A stretch of 64,000 nt of DNA from Malurus cyaneus samueli (lineage: Eukaryota > Chordata > Aves > Passeriformes > Maluridae). The DNA lies in assembly GCA_009741485.1 (NCBI GenBank), contig CM019214.1, forward strand, positions 2,562,566-2,626,565, written 5' to 3'. The notes under the pieces are model-generated. The model was given only the letters and a program-made list of their open reading frames with translations. It was not told the DNA's origin and ran no database searches. Positions 24,437 to 36,960 of the stretch are shown one piece after another; within the stretch, counting starts at the first letter, position 1, and each line of letters opens with the position of its first letter. The position numbers were made by a program, and so were the translations under genes.

Positions 24437-24720
24437 CCAGGTGACCACCAAAGCTGCTCTGTCACTCCCCTCCTCACTGGACAGAGGAAACTTATCTTCT
24501 GAGTTGAGATAAGGATGGGGAGAGATCACTCACCAGCTACTGCCCTGGGCAAAACGGACTAAACTTGGGAAAAAGAATTAATTTAATTTATTAACAATAA
24601 AATCAGAGTATGATAATGAGAAAATAAATACAAGTCTTAAAACCATCTTCCCTCCACCCATCCCTTTTTCTTGGGCTCCACTTTGCTCTCAATTTCTCTA
24701 CCTCCTCCCTCACAGTTATG
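24437..24720. mobile_element. LTR-like retroelement fragment, family B copy 1
   Basis: 'ggtgaccaccaaagctgctc', 'tgagataaggatggggagag', 'atcactcaccagctactgcc' and 'ttaatttaatttattaacaa' are collinear with the segment at 36658-36960 and with a repeat I recall as common in songbirds, probably an ERV LTR. I could not find TG...CA termini or a target duplication, so the limits, orientation and class are uncertain. Confidence 0.6.
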
Positions 24721-25931
24721 TAGACTCATACGACTGTGGAAAAGACTGCTATTGCCATATTTTGTGGATCCTTTGTAGGTGCATTTTATTGTCAGATTTA
24801 TCCATAAGCCAAAACATTCAGTCTGATTTAGTTTGAAGGTGCCTGGTTGCTCTTTGTACATAGGTATCAGGGACGAAAAATGTGGGATAAGAATAGATGC
24901 AAAGGAAATTGGGGCTCATTCAATGTGTCTTTGGCACATTATGGCATGCACTTTTAGCTTTATGAATTTAAACTCCTGTCATCTTAATATAGTCTCAAAT
25001 TATTCCTCAGGGTATGTAAATTATTGAATGCCTATTTTAAGTAACTAATAAGCTATCTTTGACAATTTTGTGATCTGAGTTCTATCAGCATTAAAGTTAC
25101 TGATTTTTTCTTCAATGAATATTTCCCAGTAATGTGATGAAATTGATTTATTATTTGTGTACTTGTGCTTTACTAGAAAAAAAATATCTGCAAAACCTTA
25201 CATAAATTTGGTACACATTAAACCAAAAATTAGACAAGTTGTGCTTTTTTTCTTTTGATTTAAGTGCCATTGTTTGGATTTTTGAGATAGGGGAAGGCGC
25301 TGTCTTACAATGTAATATGATCCCAAGCTACAAATTATTGATTAGCAATGTTTCACTGCATTGATAATTTATTCTCAAGGCAGATACATTCAATAGCATG
25401 TGGGCATTGTGTAGTAAGTCGTACTTTGCTACAATCTTGCAGAGCAAATGCTGCTCTGTTTCCCCTAACTGGGAAAACCTTGTGAAGAAGCTGGAATCTG
25501 TTACAGGTGTATGTGCTTGTGCCCTGTACATCACATATGTTTTATGAAACCTCTCCTCCTCTCCCTTCCCTTCAGTAGGTCTTTCTCAGAACTTTCATCA
25601 GTGTAGGACAGAACTAGAAACAGTCAAAGTTTGTGGACTTTACTGATGGACACTGGTAAATGCAGTAAGAGTCACCTAATTCTGCTGAAGTTCCAGGCCC
25701 TTTGCCCCTTTTGGATTAGTTTAGCACATGTATCGGGGTGACCAGCCTGGGCAGGGGTTCTGCTGGTTGAGACCCCTCTGTGACTCACTTTCCACTCACT
25801 TTTCTTTGCTATTCTTATTCTCGTAAAAATACCAAATCTTGTGATCCCTGTTGTTCATCAGAAAATGTTTTGAAAAATAGCTGTCTTCATTTCTGGTAAG
25901 TGTGTAAATTATTCTCCTTTATTCTCTTTTG
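24721..25931. other. No gene recognised
   Basis: Unique-looking AT-rich spacer. Confidence 0.45.
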
Positions 25932-25970
25932 TCCTTCCTTCCTTCCTTGCTTGCTTGCTTCCTTCCTTCC
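25932..25970. repeat. (CTTC)n microsatellite with GCTT variants
   Basis: Tandem CCTT units with a central block of three GCTT units. It is an imperfect tetranucleotide microsatellite. Confidence 0.9.
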
Positions 25971-27506
25971 TGAAATGGAATAAAATAAATACTTGGAGAC
26001 CTTGACAGGAGAGAACAGGTTTGATTTAAGAAATACCATTTAATTCTGTGCTGGTGTGTCAGTAACTGACTGGTTGCACTTTCCCTTTTTGAGGAGGGTT
26101 TGAAACTGGTGGTGGCAGGGTTTAAGCAGCACAGAAGCTGGAGTATCTGCAGCAATAGGATGTGTCCTGGGATGAACTTGGCTGGCCAAGTTGTTTAACA
26201 TTGTCTCAGTGCTTTGGGACACCAGTGCTTAACTGTAGGGACTGTAAGAATGGTCTCCAAGCAAGCACAGTCCTTGTACAAATCTACAGCATTGTTCTTG
26301 TGAAAGGAAATTGAAAGAGATGGACTTTCAGCTTAGTGATCCAAGGGAGGAGGAGGAGGAACTGCTTGGTAGCAGGCTTAAAAAGGAAGATGTAGACCAA
26401 AAATAAGGAGCTTAGAAGAGGAAAGAAAAAGCTCTTGGAAGGCTCCCTTATGAAGAAATTACATCTAGAATAGGAAAAGAAAGGAGCAAAACAATTCAAT
26501 TGAGGTTTAAAGTTTCCATTATGGCTTTTAGAGGAGTGTTTAGTTATCTCCAGACCAAAGCATCATTTCAATCATAATCATTTCCTAAGCAAGAAGCCAG
26601 TGAGGCAGATAAACATCCCCTGTAATGTTACTCGTTGTGACAAAGAGATGGAAACTTTCAGATATTTCTAATTTTCAGGAACTACAGCAGAGGTAATCTC
26701 AGAACTGCAAAGAGAAAAAAATAGACTTTTCCCCTGGCCTCCCAATTCCCCTGCCCACCCCTGCTGAATTGTGCCTGGGTAGAGATCAAATCTAAGTTGT
26801 AATCAACAGCACAGGTTCCTCTGTTTGTGAAAGTTTAACTTTCCAGCCGTTAAAGTTTTATTTTCCTTGTGGGGCAGATCAATAGCTGAATACTTGATTG
26901 GCTGACTAATTGAACAGCTGAATTATTGAAGATTTTAAATGTGAATTTCATGATCTGAGGTGATGAGATGCCAGGGGAAATCTTAAGTAAATGAATGGAA
27001 GTAGCCGGGTAGAGTTATTTGTGCCTCTTTACTGAAGTTAAGAGCAATTCTTGTTCTGTGTATCTTCAACTCATCCTTTCCATAAGTGATAAATCTTCTG
27101 CTCTCTCCAGGCTCTGGTGTCCTAGCTTTTCCATTTCCCAGTAAGTCATGCTGCCAGCACTTCTCAGCAAACAAACTTACACAATGTCAGGATTCCATTC
27201 AAAATTATAAATTCAAAATGCCTGATTTTGCAAAAGCTTTGCTCTTTTTTTGACCCAACTGATTTTTTCTTGAAATCAGCAGGATTGGAATAGAAGCAGA
27301 CTGCTCCTGCTGTTGGTTGGAGAAGCTATGGTGTAGTATTATCACACTTTTAGCACTTTTATTTTCCTAACCATTCAGTTTGTTGTATATGTCAAAGTTT
27401 GTATCTTGGTGTTTGGCTATGTTTTTAAGATCCAGCCTGCTGTTAGGAGCATCCTAAGGCTTGGAATGGACATATTGGCATTTCTGTGACTGTCTTTTAA
27501 GCAATT
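25971..27506. other. No gene recognised
   Basis: No exon or repeat recognised. The segment near 26876-26960 has a CCAAT-type motif, a TAATT core and a CAGCTG E-box close together. Confidence 0.4.
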
Positions 27507-27590
27507 TCATAGAATCATCAGGTTGAGAGAGATCTTTAAGATCAAGACCAATCTCAAAGTTTGTAATCCAAGGTCTGACCAGCATTCTCA
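27507..27590 (-). mobile_element. CR1 LINE 3' tail fragment, minus strand
   Basis: 'tcatagaatcatcaggttga' followed by 'gagatctttaagatcaagac' is the reverse complement of a CR1 terminal region. Only a short, diverged tail can be followed. Confidence 0.72.
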
Positions 27591-29935
27591 GCCCGTATGC
27601 AGTGTTGTATATCATAGCAGAGGGTGGAAGCAAAGGCCTAGAGCTGAAAATATATGGATAACTCTTCTGGGGAATATTTATGCAGATTTTCAGAGTTCTC
27701 TCAGGAGCATGAGCTCATGTGCTCATATGGATAAGTCAGAGTGACATACACATATGAATTGGAGGAAAACTGTATGGTCTCCCTTGTATTTAAGTCAGCT
27801 TCTGCTTTCCACTATAAAAGCAATGTTTTATTTGAGAAGTCTCAAAGACGGCAGTTAACAGCTCATCTCTGAGGATAAACAGCGAGATATTCTGTTTAAA
27901 AACTCATTATTTCCTACTTCTTTCAGAAAATACTTGTAGCTAGAAAAAGAATTGAATATTGAAACAGAAATTCTATAGTAGAAACACCACGAAGGTGATA
28001 AACCAAAAAAACGTGTAGACACACACATACAAACATTGCTGAAGGGAGTTCAAGTTTGCAAACTCTAGCAGGAGACAGGAAGTGCTGCATTTATGTTGCA
28101 TCAAACAGTGCACCCATGGGACAGCAATTGTTATTTAATTGTTTAAAATGACATGCCTTTTTTGGTGGTTTTTTGCACTTTAATAACTTTAGGGTTCCTG
28201 GAATCTTAAATATATAAATATATCTATTTAGAACATCTAGCAAAAAAAAAATACTGTTAAGACTTGCCATGTATGTGCTTTGGTCACAAAGGGCAGACAG
28301 GAATTTTCAGAATACAGAGACAAAGATATGCAACAAAAGTAATATAAAGTGATGAACTTGCAAAGGAATGCAGTTCTCCTGTTTTTAGGGAGTGGTGTAG
28401 GCACTTCTGTGCTGATTAGTACCAGGCTATTAACAAGTTTTTTAATTAAAGTAAAGGAAAAATGAATGATTTCATAAAATCCTCGTATCTATTGTTCTGG
28501 TTTTCCCTCTGGGGCCTTTCTAGTTAGAGGTTTAGCATCTAAAGGAAGAGTAATTGAGAACTGAATTGTATTGGGAAGGGTGACAAATGTAGTGGGGAGC
28601 CATAGTTTATTCTGGCATGGCCTTAAATGGAAGTTTTGTTATATTAGATAAGGGATCACAAAATCCCTGTTTAATATCACGCAAGGTAATCTAAGATTGT
28701 ATCACATGTATAGTAGCTTTTGACACAGAGATGTTGCTGTGTTGACTGTATTTTAGACATGAAGCTCACTCTTTGGACTAAAGACTTGTATTTCTTTCTT
28801 TTCACCAGTCTGGAGTGCTGTGTGTCCATGGGTGTGAAGGAAAGGAGAGAGGGTATTCTCCTGAGTGTTCAGGCACTTCCTGATTTTTGAGTACTGTTGG
28901 ATAGCTCTTGTCTGTAATTTTGTGGTACTGCAGCTTCGTGTGTATTATGCAGGGCATGCTGTGAATCTGGAGTGTTTGGCAATCCTGTTCTGAAAACAGA
29001 GGAGAGAATGTCTTTGGGGAACTCACACAAAAAGGACTCTTTTTAAGTTAGAAGTGGAAGCTTCATGGGACTCTTTTTCTTACCCTCTGTTGATATGGTG
29101 CACAGCACAGCAAGCTGATGGTGATGCTGCTGCTCATGACAGCAGAAGCCCAAGAGTGAACTTAAGCTGGAATCTGTGTTTACCCTTTCTGTCACAGTGT
29201 GTTCTTGAACAGTCAGCTGCAATCCTAAAGGAGTTATATATGAAGTACAGTGGATTCCAACTTATCTTTTTCTCAGTTTTCTCCCTTATCAGCCCTCTAG
29301 AAGACATTGCAAAAGCTACGAAAACACTTAGCAAACACTGATATTTTAACAGAAAGTTTAACTTGCATAGTGCTATGATTTCCTTTGCAATTTCTGTTTG
29401 GGAAAATCACTGGCTTGCCTCCATTGAATATTAGCTAAACACAATAAATATGAGTGAATGATAAATAATTTTTTTTCTGTGTGCTAACCCATGCTAAGGC
29501 TGCCCTTACTATAGGAGACAATTTTGTTACAAGCATCTTATTTAATTCAAACTGTGCGTTTCACTTTGGCTTGTGCTGTCCTTCTGAAAGGCATTTCTGA
29601 GCAGAAGAACATTCATTGTAGAAAGGAGTACAAAACAGATGGCTATGTTGAATTTCTGTATTTCTGAGCTAGGAAAGGGCTCTGAAGGTAAAACTCTGTC
29701 TCATATGTGACTTAGGTGTGTATGCTATGAGTTGTTGTTTATCTTGTATCTCACTAGATAACTCTCTAACTGTCTCTGGTTTTAATAAAGAAAATATTAA
29801 ATGGTTGCAATGCCTTTCATGGCTGATGGCTGAAGGAGGCTCTGCTAGTAAGCTTTGGATAGGTTTATGTCTCATTTCAATACTGCTTAAATAGTCCCTT
29901 AAGTAGATGGGTCATGCCACATTAAATATGGAAAT
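27591..29935. other. No gene recognised
   Basis: AT-rich spacer. Short open frames at 28802-29026 (minus) and 29054-29341 (plus) lack any family resemblance or splice context. Confidence 0.4.
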
Positions 29936-30010
29936 GTAGAATAACGTAGAAATGTAGAATAATGTAGAAATGTAGAATAATATATGTAATGTAGAATATT
30001 TCTACATTAC
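29936..30010. repeat. Short minisatellite ending in a perfect palindrome
   Basis: Units built on 'aaatgtagaataatgtag' (about 18 bp) repeat about three times. They end with GTAATGTAGA (29986-29995), loop ATATT, then TCTACATTAC (30001-30010), a perfect 10-bp stem. The right arm is an inverted copy of the repeat core, so the array and palindrome are related. Confidence 0.85.
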
Positions 30011-32550
30011 TAGTTGCTCTCTCTTGGTCAGCACTGTGTTGAAACCCCTTTCCTAATGACACTTCCATATATGTATAAAACAACCCATTTTCAACAAGGC
30101 CACCAAAGATTTCTGCTCTTTACAGTCTAGCTCTTGGAACAGGATGAATTTTTCTCTTGAAAAACAAATTCATGGAGATGTTATAAATTTTGGATTATTT
30201 TGCTCTATTGTTAAGATGCAAAGGAATTTACTTGCAGAACTCTCTATAAGGAAAAATTTGTGTGTTTCTGAGAGGCTAAGTGCTCCCGATTAAGGTGAAA
30301 CATAGATGTGTGGAGAATAAAAGTTATGGGATCAAAAATGGGTGAGAGAAAGAATTGAATCCAAACTACTTTGTTGCTGCTACTTTGAATGCTCGGTTTC
30401 TAGAAACTTGCTGGAAGTGCTAATTAATCTGTAAATGTAAGTCAAAGTTAGGTTTTTATTTGAGACATGCAATTTTCTGTATTACTAGTGTATCTAATTG
30501 ACATCTAATAATTTGTAACATGTACAGGTAGATCATTTAATTAAAATATATTACTTGTCAGATTAGCAATGAAGGAACTTTTACATTCTGCTGTGCAAAT
30601 CCAGGGCTGTGTTACAGAATAACATATTTGGATTGGAAATGATACTATTCCAGTAGTTTTATAAGTATTAAAGAAATTGTTTAAAGTATGTTTCCATACT
30701 TCACAGCATACCCATTTAATGGTGATTCAGTTGTGGAAGAGGGCGTCACAGAACTATTTGTTGAATAAGGCATAAAAATACTTCGAGCATAAAATATGAT
30801 GGTAATATGTACCTGAGAGCATCTCCCCAGCTGGTGGAGGATTATTACTTACTATGTATTCTTCCCGGTTTTGTTCATTGTTTAAATGTCACAGGATTCC
30901 CCCACTCCTTTGGTGTGACAAAGCTTTAATCCTAGAGGCAGAGCTGCGAGTGGGAATCCAGTAAAAACACAGTTGTGCTAGTTTTCAGCAAGGTGGCTCA
31001 GGCATTAGTGTCTGTCTATGGTTTAGAGGAGGAGAAGTGCCAGGGGAGCCAGGTCGTGCCTTTTGTTGCCCCAGCTGGAAAGCTGCTTTGGAGCTCTTAT
31101 TGAATTAAGGGCAAGAGGTACTGAACTGGGCCTGTCTGCACATCTTGACTGTCACAGCAAAGGCTACAACCTATTTCTATTGTTTAGCTGTATTCCTGAT
31201 GTATTGGACTAGGCTTTCAGTAACCTAGCCTGAAGAATTCCATTCAGCCTTCCTCGATATCCTTTGAGCACACCAGTTTATCCACACTGTGCCCAGCTTT
31301 TGGGATTTCAGTGTATTTTTCAGGAAATCAGGGGATTGAGCAGGACCTCTGGATCAGTTCCGACTAAGGGTAAAGATATTTCTCTTTCACAGTCAAGGAA
31401 AGAAGGAGGAAATGAGTGCCATGAGGAAATGCAAAGGAAATGAGATGTGGTTAAAACTCATTACACAGCACTAACCAGAGCAATATATTTGTGCTTATTT
31501 TTATGTGCTTAATCCACAGGGTATGGGATGCAGTAATTAAATTGTTGCCATCATTGACAGAGAACTTGCATTCTCTTTCTGTGCTGCTCTTAAGAGAAAA
31601 GCTTTCTATTCTTAGAATTCAAGAATGCTGCAGCTTTTTTTCTAAAATCTATTAGCTATATCCAAGTTATCCTCTTTCTTAAAGTTAAAAGCTCCCCTTG
31701 GCTTTTCTTACAGTCTTTTCTGTCTCTGGAGAGACACTGACTGTGCTACAGCCTTTGGACAGAAATGATATTGTTATTGTTGTTTACCTAACACTTGGCC
31801 TATTATCAGAGAGGATGATTGACTCTCTGCAGCACATGCTGGGATGGGGTCCCTGGGTCACACCAAAAGCAGAGCAATACCTGTCAATATGGTCTGAAGA
31901 GGTGGATGTACACATATAGGCAACAGTAGGGATCCATGTGAAGGGAATATTCAAGAATGAATCACTTCAGAGAGAGCAACTTATCCTGGCTCCACTGAAC
32001 ATAGGATTCTTTATGACTCCTGCTTGCCTAAAGCTACTCCTGCAACACTTCCCTTGAAAAAAGTGCAGTGAATTGATAGCATCTGTCAGAATGAATCAGC
32101 AGGTATAGTCAGATGTTCCCTGAAGGGCTCGTGCATTAGGAATCATGGTAACAAGAGAGCTTGGTTGAAAGTCCCTGGCTCCCATTAGAGCTCTTTTCTG
32201 TGCTGTGTCCCTTACAGGGAATAAAAAAATTAACAGCATCATGGTGTTGCTAAAGGTAAAGTTGAAATGGTAGCTCTGCTAGTCTGAGCCATATGTACTA
32301 CCCTTAACCAGACAGAAGTGTCTATTGGCATTGCTGGCACTCACACTGATCAAGGGTGACACAGACTTTCACACTTTCTATACATCACTTTGCAACTTCT
32401 CTGAAAACAGGATCTTCTGGGGTGCAGGTCCTCAGGTTAGGCTAAGATGTGTGTCAGGAAGTTCCATAGAAAGCTTTATTTTTTTTTTTGTGGAATGGCA
32501 TATTTTCAGAAAACGTTGGAACAGATCTTCTCCACTGACATCAGTCTTCT
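30011..32550. other. No gene recognised
   Basis: Unique-looking sequence with no supported feature. Confidence 0.4.
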
Positions 32551-32830
32551 GTGGTGCCCAGTGATAGAACTCGAGGGAACGACCTGGAGTTGTGTCAGGG
32601 GAGCTTTCTTTCGGATGTTAGAAAAAGGTTTTCCACCCAGAGGGTGATTGGGCTCTGGTGCAGGCTCTTCAGGGAAGTGGTCACAGCACCAAGCCTGACA
32701 GAGTTTGAGAAGTGTTTGGGCACAGGGTGTGACTCTTGGGGATGTGCTGTGCAGGGCCAGGAGTTAGACTTGATGATCCTTGTGGGTCTATTCCAACTTA
32801 ACATTTTCTGTCATTCTGTAATTCTGTGAT
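32551..32830 (+). mobile_element. CR1 LINE 3' end, plus strand
   Basis: 'gtggtgcccagtgatagaac' (32551) starts an almost uninterrupted CR1 3' region. It is followed by 'tgtcaggggagctttctttc', 'ggatgttagaaaaaggtttt', 'gacttgatgatccttgtggg' (about 32767) and 'tctattccaactt', ending in the terminal attctgt repeats (about 32810-32829). It is a 5'-truncated, about 280-bp insertion and one of the best preserved CR1 copies in the window. Confidence 0.94.
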
Positions 32831-33475
32831 ATTGCCACAAAAAGTACCAGTGTGAGCCATGCATGTGTTTTCTACTAAATTATGATTATTTAGTATTCTA
32901 AATGCTACCATAAATGGAGTGTAATTGGAATTCATTAAGACAGATAAAATTCTCCTACATTTTTGCTTTAATTTTTTCTTTGTTTCTTCATAAAAAACAA
33001 AGGCAAGCCCATGTTACAGATTATCTGTGAGACATCAAGTGATGTGGGATTCATTTTACTTAACCTTAGACATTTATGACATTAAACTTTGCCTTGAGCT
33101 TGATCACTCTGAGCTGTCTGCAGTCAGTGCAGATGAAGAGATGGGGCAGGGTTCATGTTGTGTATTAAATATCCATTTGGGGCTGAAGTGAATTGTGTTC
33201 CAGAAATTCCTCTCTCCGTAGGAACAAAGATTAGGATATTCATTCAGATACAAACATCTAATCCTGGTCACATCAGTGCTGTCTGTGTGAACTCACGCCT
33301 TTACACACCCAGTCCATGTCTACTGGTGTGCCAATAGGCAGTTGTGTGTCTGATACTGCATTATGTCCATGTGATAGGTGGAATATATTTGGTTAACTTA
33401 TAAATAGAAGGTTTGGTTGAATTACACTGCACAAGATATCAGACTACCTCACAAAGTAGAAGTGAAATCCACTTG
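32831..33475. other. No gene recognised
   Basis: AT-rich spacer between the CR1 and solo LTR copy 2. Confidence 0.45.
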
Positions 33476-33481
33476 AGGTTC

Positions 33482-33811
33482 TGTCGCTGTTGGTCAGACA
33501 GCCGACACAAAATAACAGACACAAAGACACACATATATACACACAAAAAGTAACCCCTTTATTCTGGGACAGGCCTCTTTTATCCACTTTAGCAACCAGT
33601 GCATACATTTGTGTCACACATACATTGGTCAGTGAGGCTGTCACTTTCTACTCAACAGCATAGGATTGGTAGGTTTGCAAAAGCTACAGTATTAGTAATG
33701 TTTATAATTGTAAGCCACCTACATTGTCAATTCTACATTCCAATCTCTTTTTTTCAAAACAACCAAAAACATAACATTTTTCTCCCATACAAACTATTAA
33801 TACTCCCTACA
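33482..33811 (-). mobile_element. Solo LTR copy 2, ERVK-like family, minus strand
   Basis: Read on the minus strand this 330-bp element starts TGTAGGGAG and ends CAGCGACA, like copy 1. Flanks are aggttc (33476-33481) and aggttt (33812-33817), a 6-bp target duplication with one mismatch. The poly(A) signal (TTTATT on the plus strand, 33558-33563) and TATA-like box (33577-33585) are kept. It shares with copy 1 the short 5' end that lacks about 78 bp present in copy 3. No internal proviral sequence adjoins it. Confidence 0.88.
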
Positions 33812-33817
33812 AGGTTT

Positions 33818-36657
33818 CTCACATTTATTTAGCTGAAGTTTATGTGCTTTCAAAAGGAGGTAACATTTCTGCAGATTTAATTTGTGCCCAAGAAGGGTAC
33901 CCTGAACTTCATGTGCTGTTCAGCATACTTACAGCTCGTAGACAAACCATATGAAAATATCTGTAAGGTTCATAGCTAAGAACTGATTAATTTCCCATCA
34001 CGCTGCTGTATAGTGTGTATGGTCTTTCCTCCTCACCACTGGGATGCTCTCTGTGAAATTGCACTGTTGTTTTGTTAACTGTGATCCTTCTTTCCAAGAA
34101 GCCAGATCTTGAAAGACTAACAGAGACCTTTCATCCTAAAATTAGAGCAGATTATTAATGTGCATCTTTGTCCTTAAATAATGACTAAATTTAATTATGT
34201 CTTTAAAAACAAAACAAAAGTAAACAAAATTATTTTGCAAAAGAATCTGTCAAGGAAGAACAGATGGATCACAATGATCCTCATCAGAGCAAAGTGTTGG
34301 TTTAGGTGTGGTGAAGTATGATAATTTTCATTTGGAGATAGAAAGTATAGTCTCTAAATTTAAACTCCACAAACCAAAGGAGGAAAGACAACTAAATGAA
34401 ATTGTTTTAGAAATTGAAAAACTTTGTTGTTACCTGAAATACTGTGCAATGTTAACCTATTTATTTTTTTTCATGTTAGCTTTTTGGTTTGGAAAACAGA
34501 ATGATATTTAGTATTTTAAAATCCTTGTTAAAATTCTGGTCACATGAGCTGTGGATTCTTCCAGGTCTGTGATTTTCAGTCTCATTTTTAGTCTTATTTG
34601 CTTTCCATTGAAAAAAGATGGTGTTACAAGGAAGCAGAATTTGCTTAGAGTTGTTTTATTTTTTGGAAATTTGCTAGAACATTGGTGCAGCTGCTCTTTA
34701 TGGATGCAGAGAACAGTGAAAATTTTCATCTTCATTTGAAGCTTGAAGGACCTGAAGATACTCAGTTCCTCCTCTAATTAGGTTAAATATAAATAACACC
34801 TTTTCTATTTATAAAGTATATCGATCTGAATTTATTAGTCATCCTTAATTCATACCTCTTCCAACCCAAAGTGTAAATGGCAATGCAAACAAGTTCTGGT
34901 TTGTACCATCTTACCAGCAATGTTTCCCCATTTTATTTGTCTCCTTATTGAACTTTGTAAGATGTATTTGGGTAAACACTTTTCCAGTTCCAAACAGAAA
35001 CCATCGTGGACTCCTCTCAATAGTGAAGAACACCATCTCCTATTTTGCATGCTGGAAATTAAAAACTTGAAGATACGGATATTTTGCCTATAGGAATTAA
35101 TTCTGGGTTGAAACCTGATATACACAATCTTCATAAAATAAAACTCTACCTTGTCTATTATTCTATAATAGACAATAGATAAATGGGGGGTGGGAATGAA
35201 AGGAAAAATCATAAAAGAAGAAAATGAGGAGGACAGAAGATAATAGATCTGATATTTCCTGAAATATTGTCAGTGAGTTGTCCCACATACAGAATAGATT
35301 ATTAATAAATCTGCTCAAAGAAAATGCATTGTGAAAATATAGTAATTCGCAATTACTAGTAAGTATTTCATATACTAAGAAGATAACTGAAGAAAATGAG
35401 ATTATATTATACAGTCCTATGGCAAAAATTAATTCTAGTGGTTATTCCAAAGGATGTATTTCCACTGTTGCTATTTCCTTTCCTATATGTGAATTAGAGT
35501 GGCTTTTGAATATGATAATGCCTGATTTTATTGTTCCTGTGTTTTCCTCAGAAAGCTATAGCTCAGCTCTTGTGGTAGTGGAAACACAAAATTATTCTGC
35601 TTTTTTTTTTCATTTAAAAAAATCTTGATTTTGTTATAGTTAAAGACTATAAAGCCAATGTTATTAAAACTAAAATTATGAAGCAGTATGAATTAAGAGA
35701 GTATTTGGAAGGCTGAGGTCTCTCCCTTTGTGGTTGACAGTGTCATCAGAACTAAACAAATGGCTGTATCAGTTAGCTTTTTAGGGATTGAGGCATTGTT
35801 TTCAGATAATATGTGAGCTATTGTTTGCAAATTAGTGATGGGGTAATTAGGCAGTTGACAAAAGTCTACTAATAATGTCATGCAAGGTCATAGTCCAAAG
35901 CTGCCTTCTGACTTTCCATGCTTCTACTGTAAGATTCCTATGGTTGATATGAATTTTTAAGTTGCATTGAGTATTCATTTTGGTGCTTTTCAGAAATACT
36001 GATGACCCATAATTTTGTGTGAGGGTTGCAGCTCCTCTAATGGTGGGACTGCAGCATACCCTCAGAAAGGAAACTCATTGAAAAAAGGAAATGAGCTGTT
36101 CTCTACCAGAAAACTGAACAGCATGTGGAAACCTCATGCAAACACAAATTAACTGCAAATGGAGGAACAAGTGGGCTTAGCATCCTGTCCTTAAAATGTC
36201 ATTCAGAGGAAAAAAAAATAAACTCCTTAACATGGAATACATACGAAGGGGGTTGGGAGATGATTTGAGATTCCATGCCAAGTATATTTGTTTCTGCAAA
36301 ATGAAAAGCTTTATGCTGCATTTCCTTTATTTTCTTTTGTCTATGGGTTGACATGTTCTTGAACTGCTCCAGGTGGCACTGGACATAAAGGTTTCCCTCT
36401 CCTTCATTTTACGTAACAAGAAATAGGATAAATACATTATACCTATGGTTTTCTTCATCTGACCCGAAGAACGGAGAAGCTAGTTGAGAAGAAATTCACT
36501 TTCAAAAAGCCATTGATCAGCTCTGACTGTTATCTTGTATATCTGGCATTTAGTCGTATGTCTATGCCAGGCATAGAAAAACCTGAAAAATCCAGGACAT
36601 AGGAACACTCTAGAAAACAACATTTTTTGTTCTTGTGCTTGACCTTATCTGGTGGCT
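33818..36657. other. No gene recognised
   Basis: AT-rich spacer. It contains a perfect 11-bp stem with a 3-nt loop at 35151-35175. Confidence 0.45.
35151..35175. repeat. Perfect inverted repeat, 11-bp stem
   Basis: TTGTCTATTAT (35151-35161) pairs exactly with ATAATAGACAA (35165-35175) across a TCT loop. It is AT-rich, so chance is possible. Confidence 0.8.
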
Positions 36658-36960
36658 TGCTATCCACCAAGTTCCTCTAGCAATCGCCCTCTCAACAGGA
36701 CAAGGGCAGAAAATACAAAAAGCTTGTGTGTCAGGATAAGGTTAGGGAGCTCACCCAACAATTGCCATCATGGGGATAAAAATCTCAACTCAGATAAGTG
36801 AATTTTATATTTTATTGAGCGTTAATAACAGAGTAGGATAATGACAAATAAAAAAACTTAACACACATTCTCCCCATTCCTTCCTTCCTCCCTGCTTGCC
36901 TTCCTGGCTTCTGGGTGCTTCTCACAGAGGCCACTTCTGTAGCTTCCCCCTGCTACCAAA
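36658..36960. mobile_element. LTR-like retroelement fragment, family B copy 2
   Basis: 'tatccaccaagttcctctag', 'acaagggcagaaaatacaaa', 'caggataaggttagggagct' and 'caacaattgccatcatgggg' are collinear with 24437-24720. After them comes a stretch containing 'cagagtaggataatgacaaa', the counterpart of 'cagagtatgataatgagaaa' in copy 1. The right part is C- and T-rich in both copies. It is probably an old ERV LTR remnant, and its boundaries are not resolved. Confidence 0.6.
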
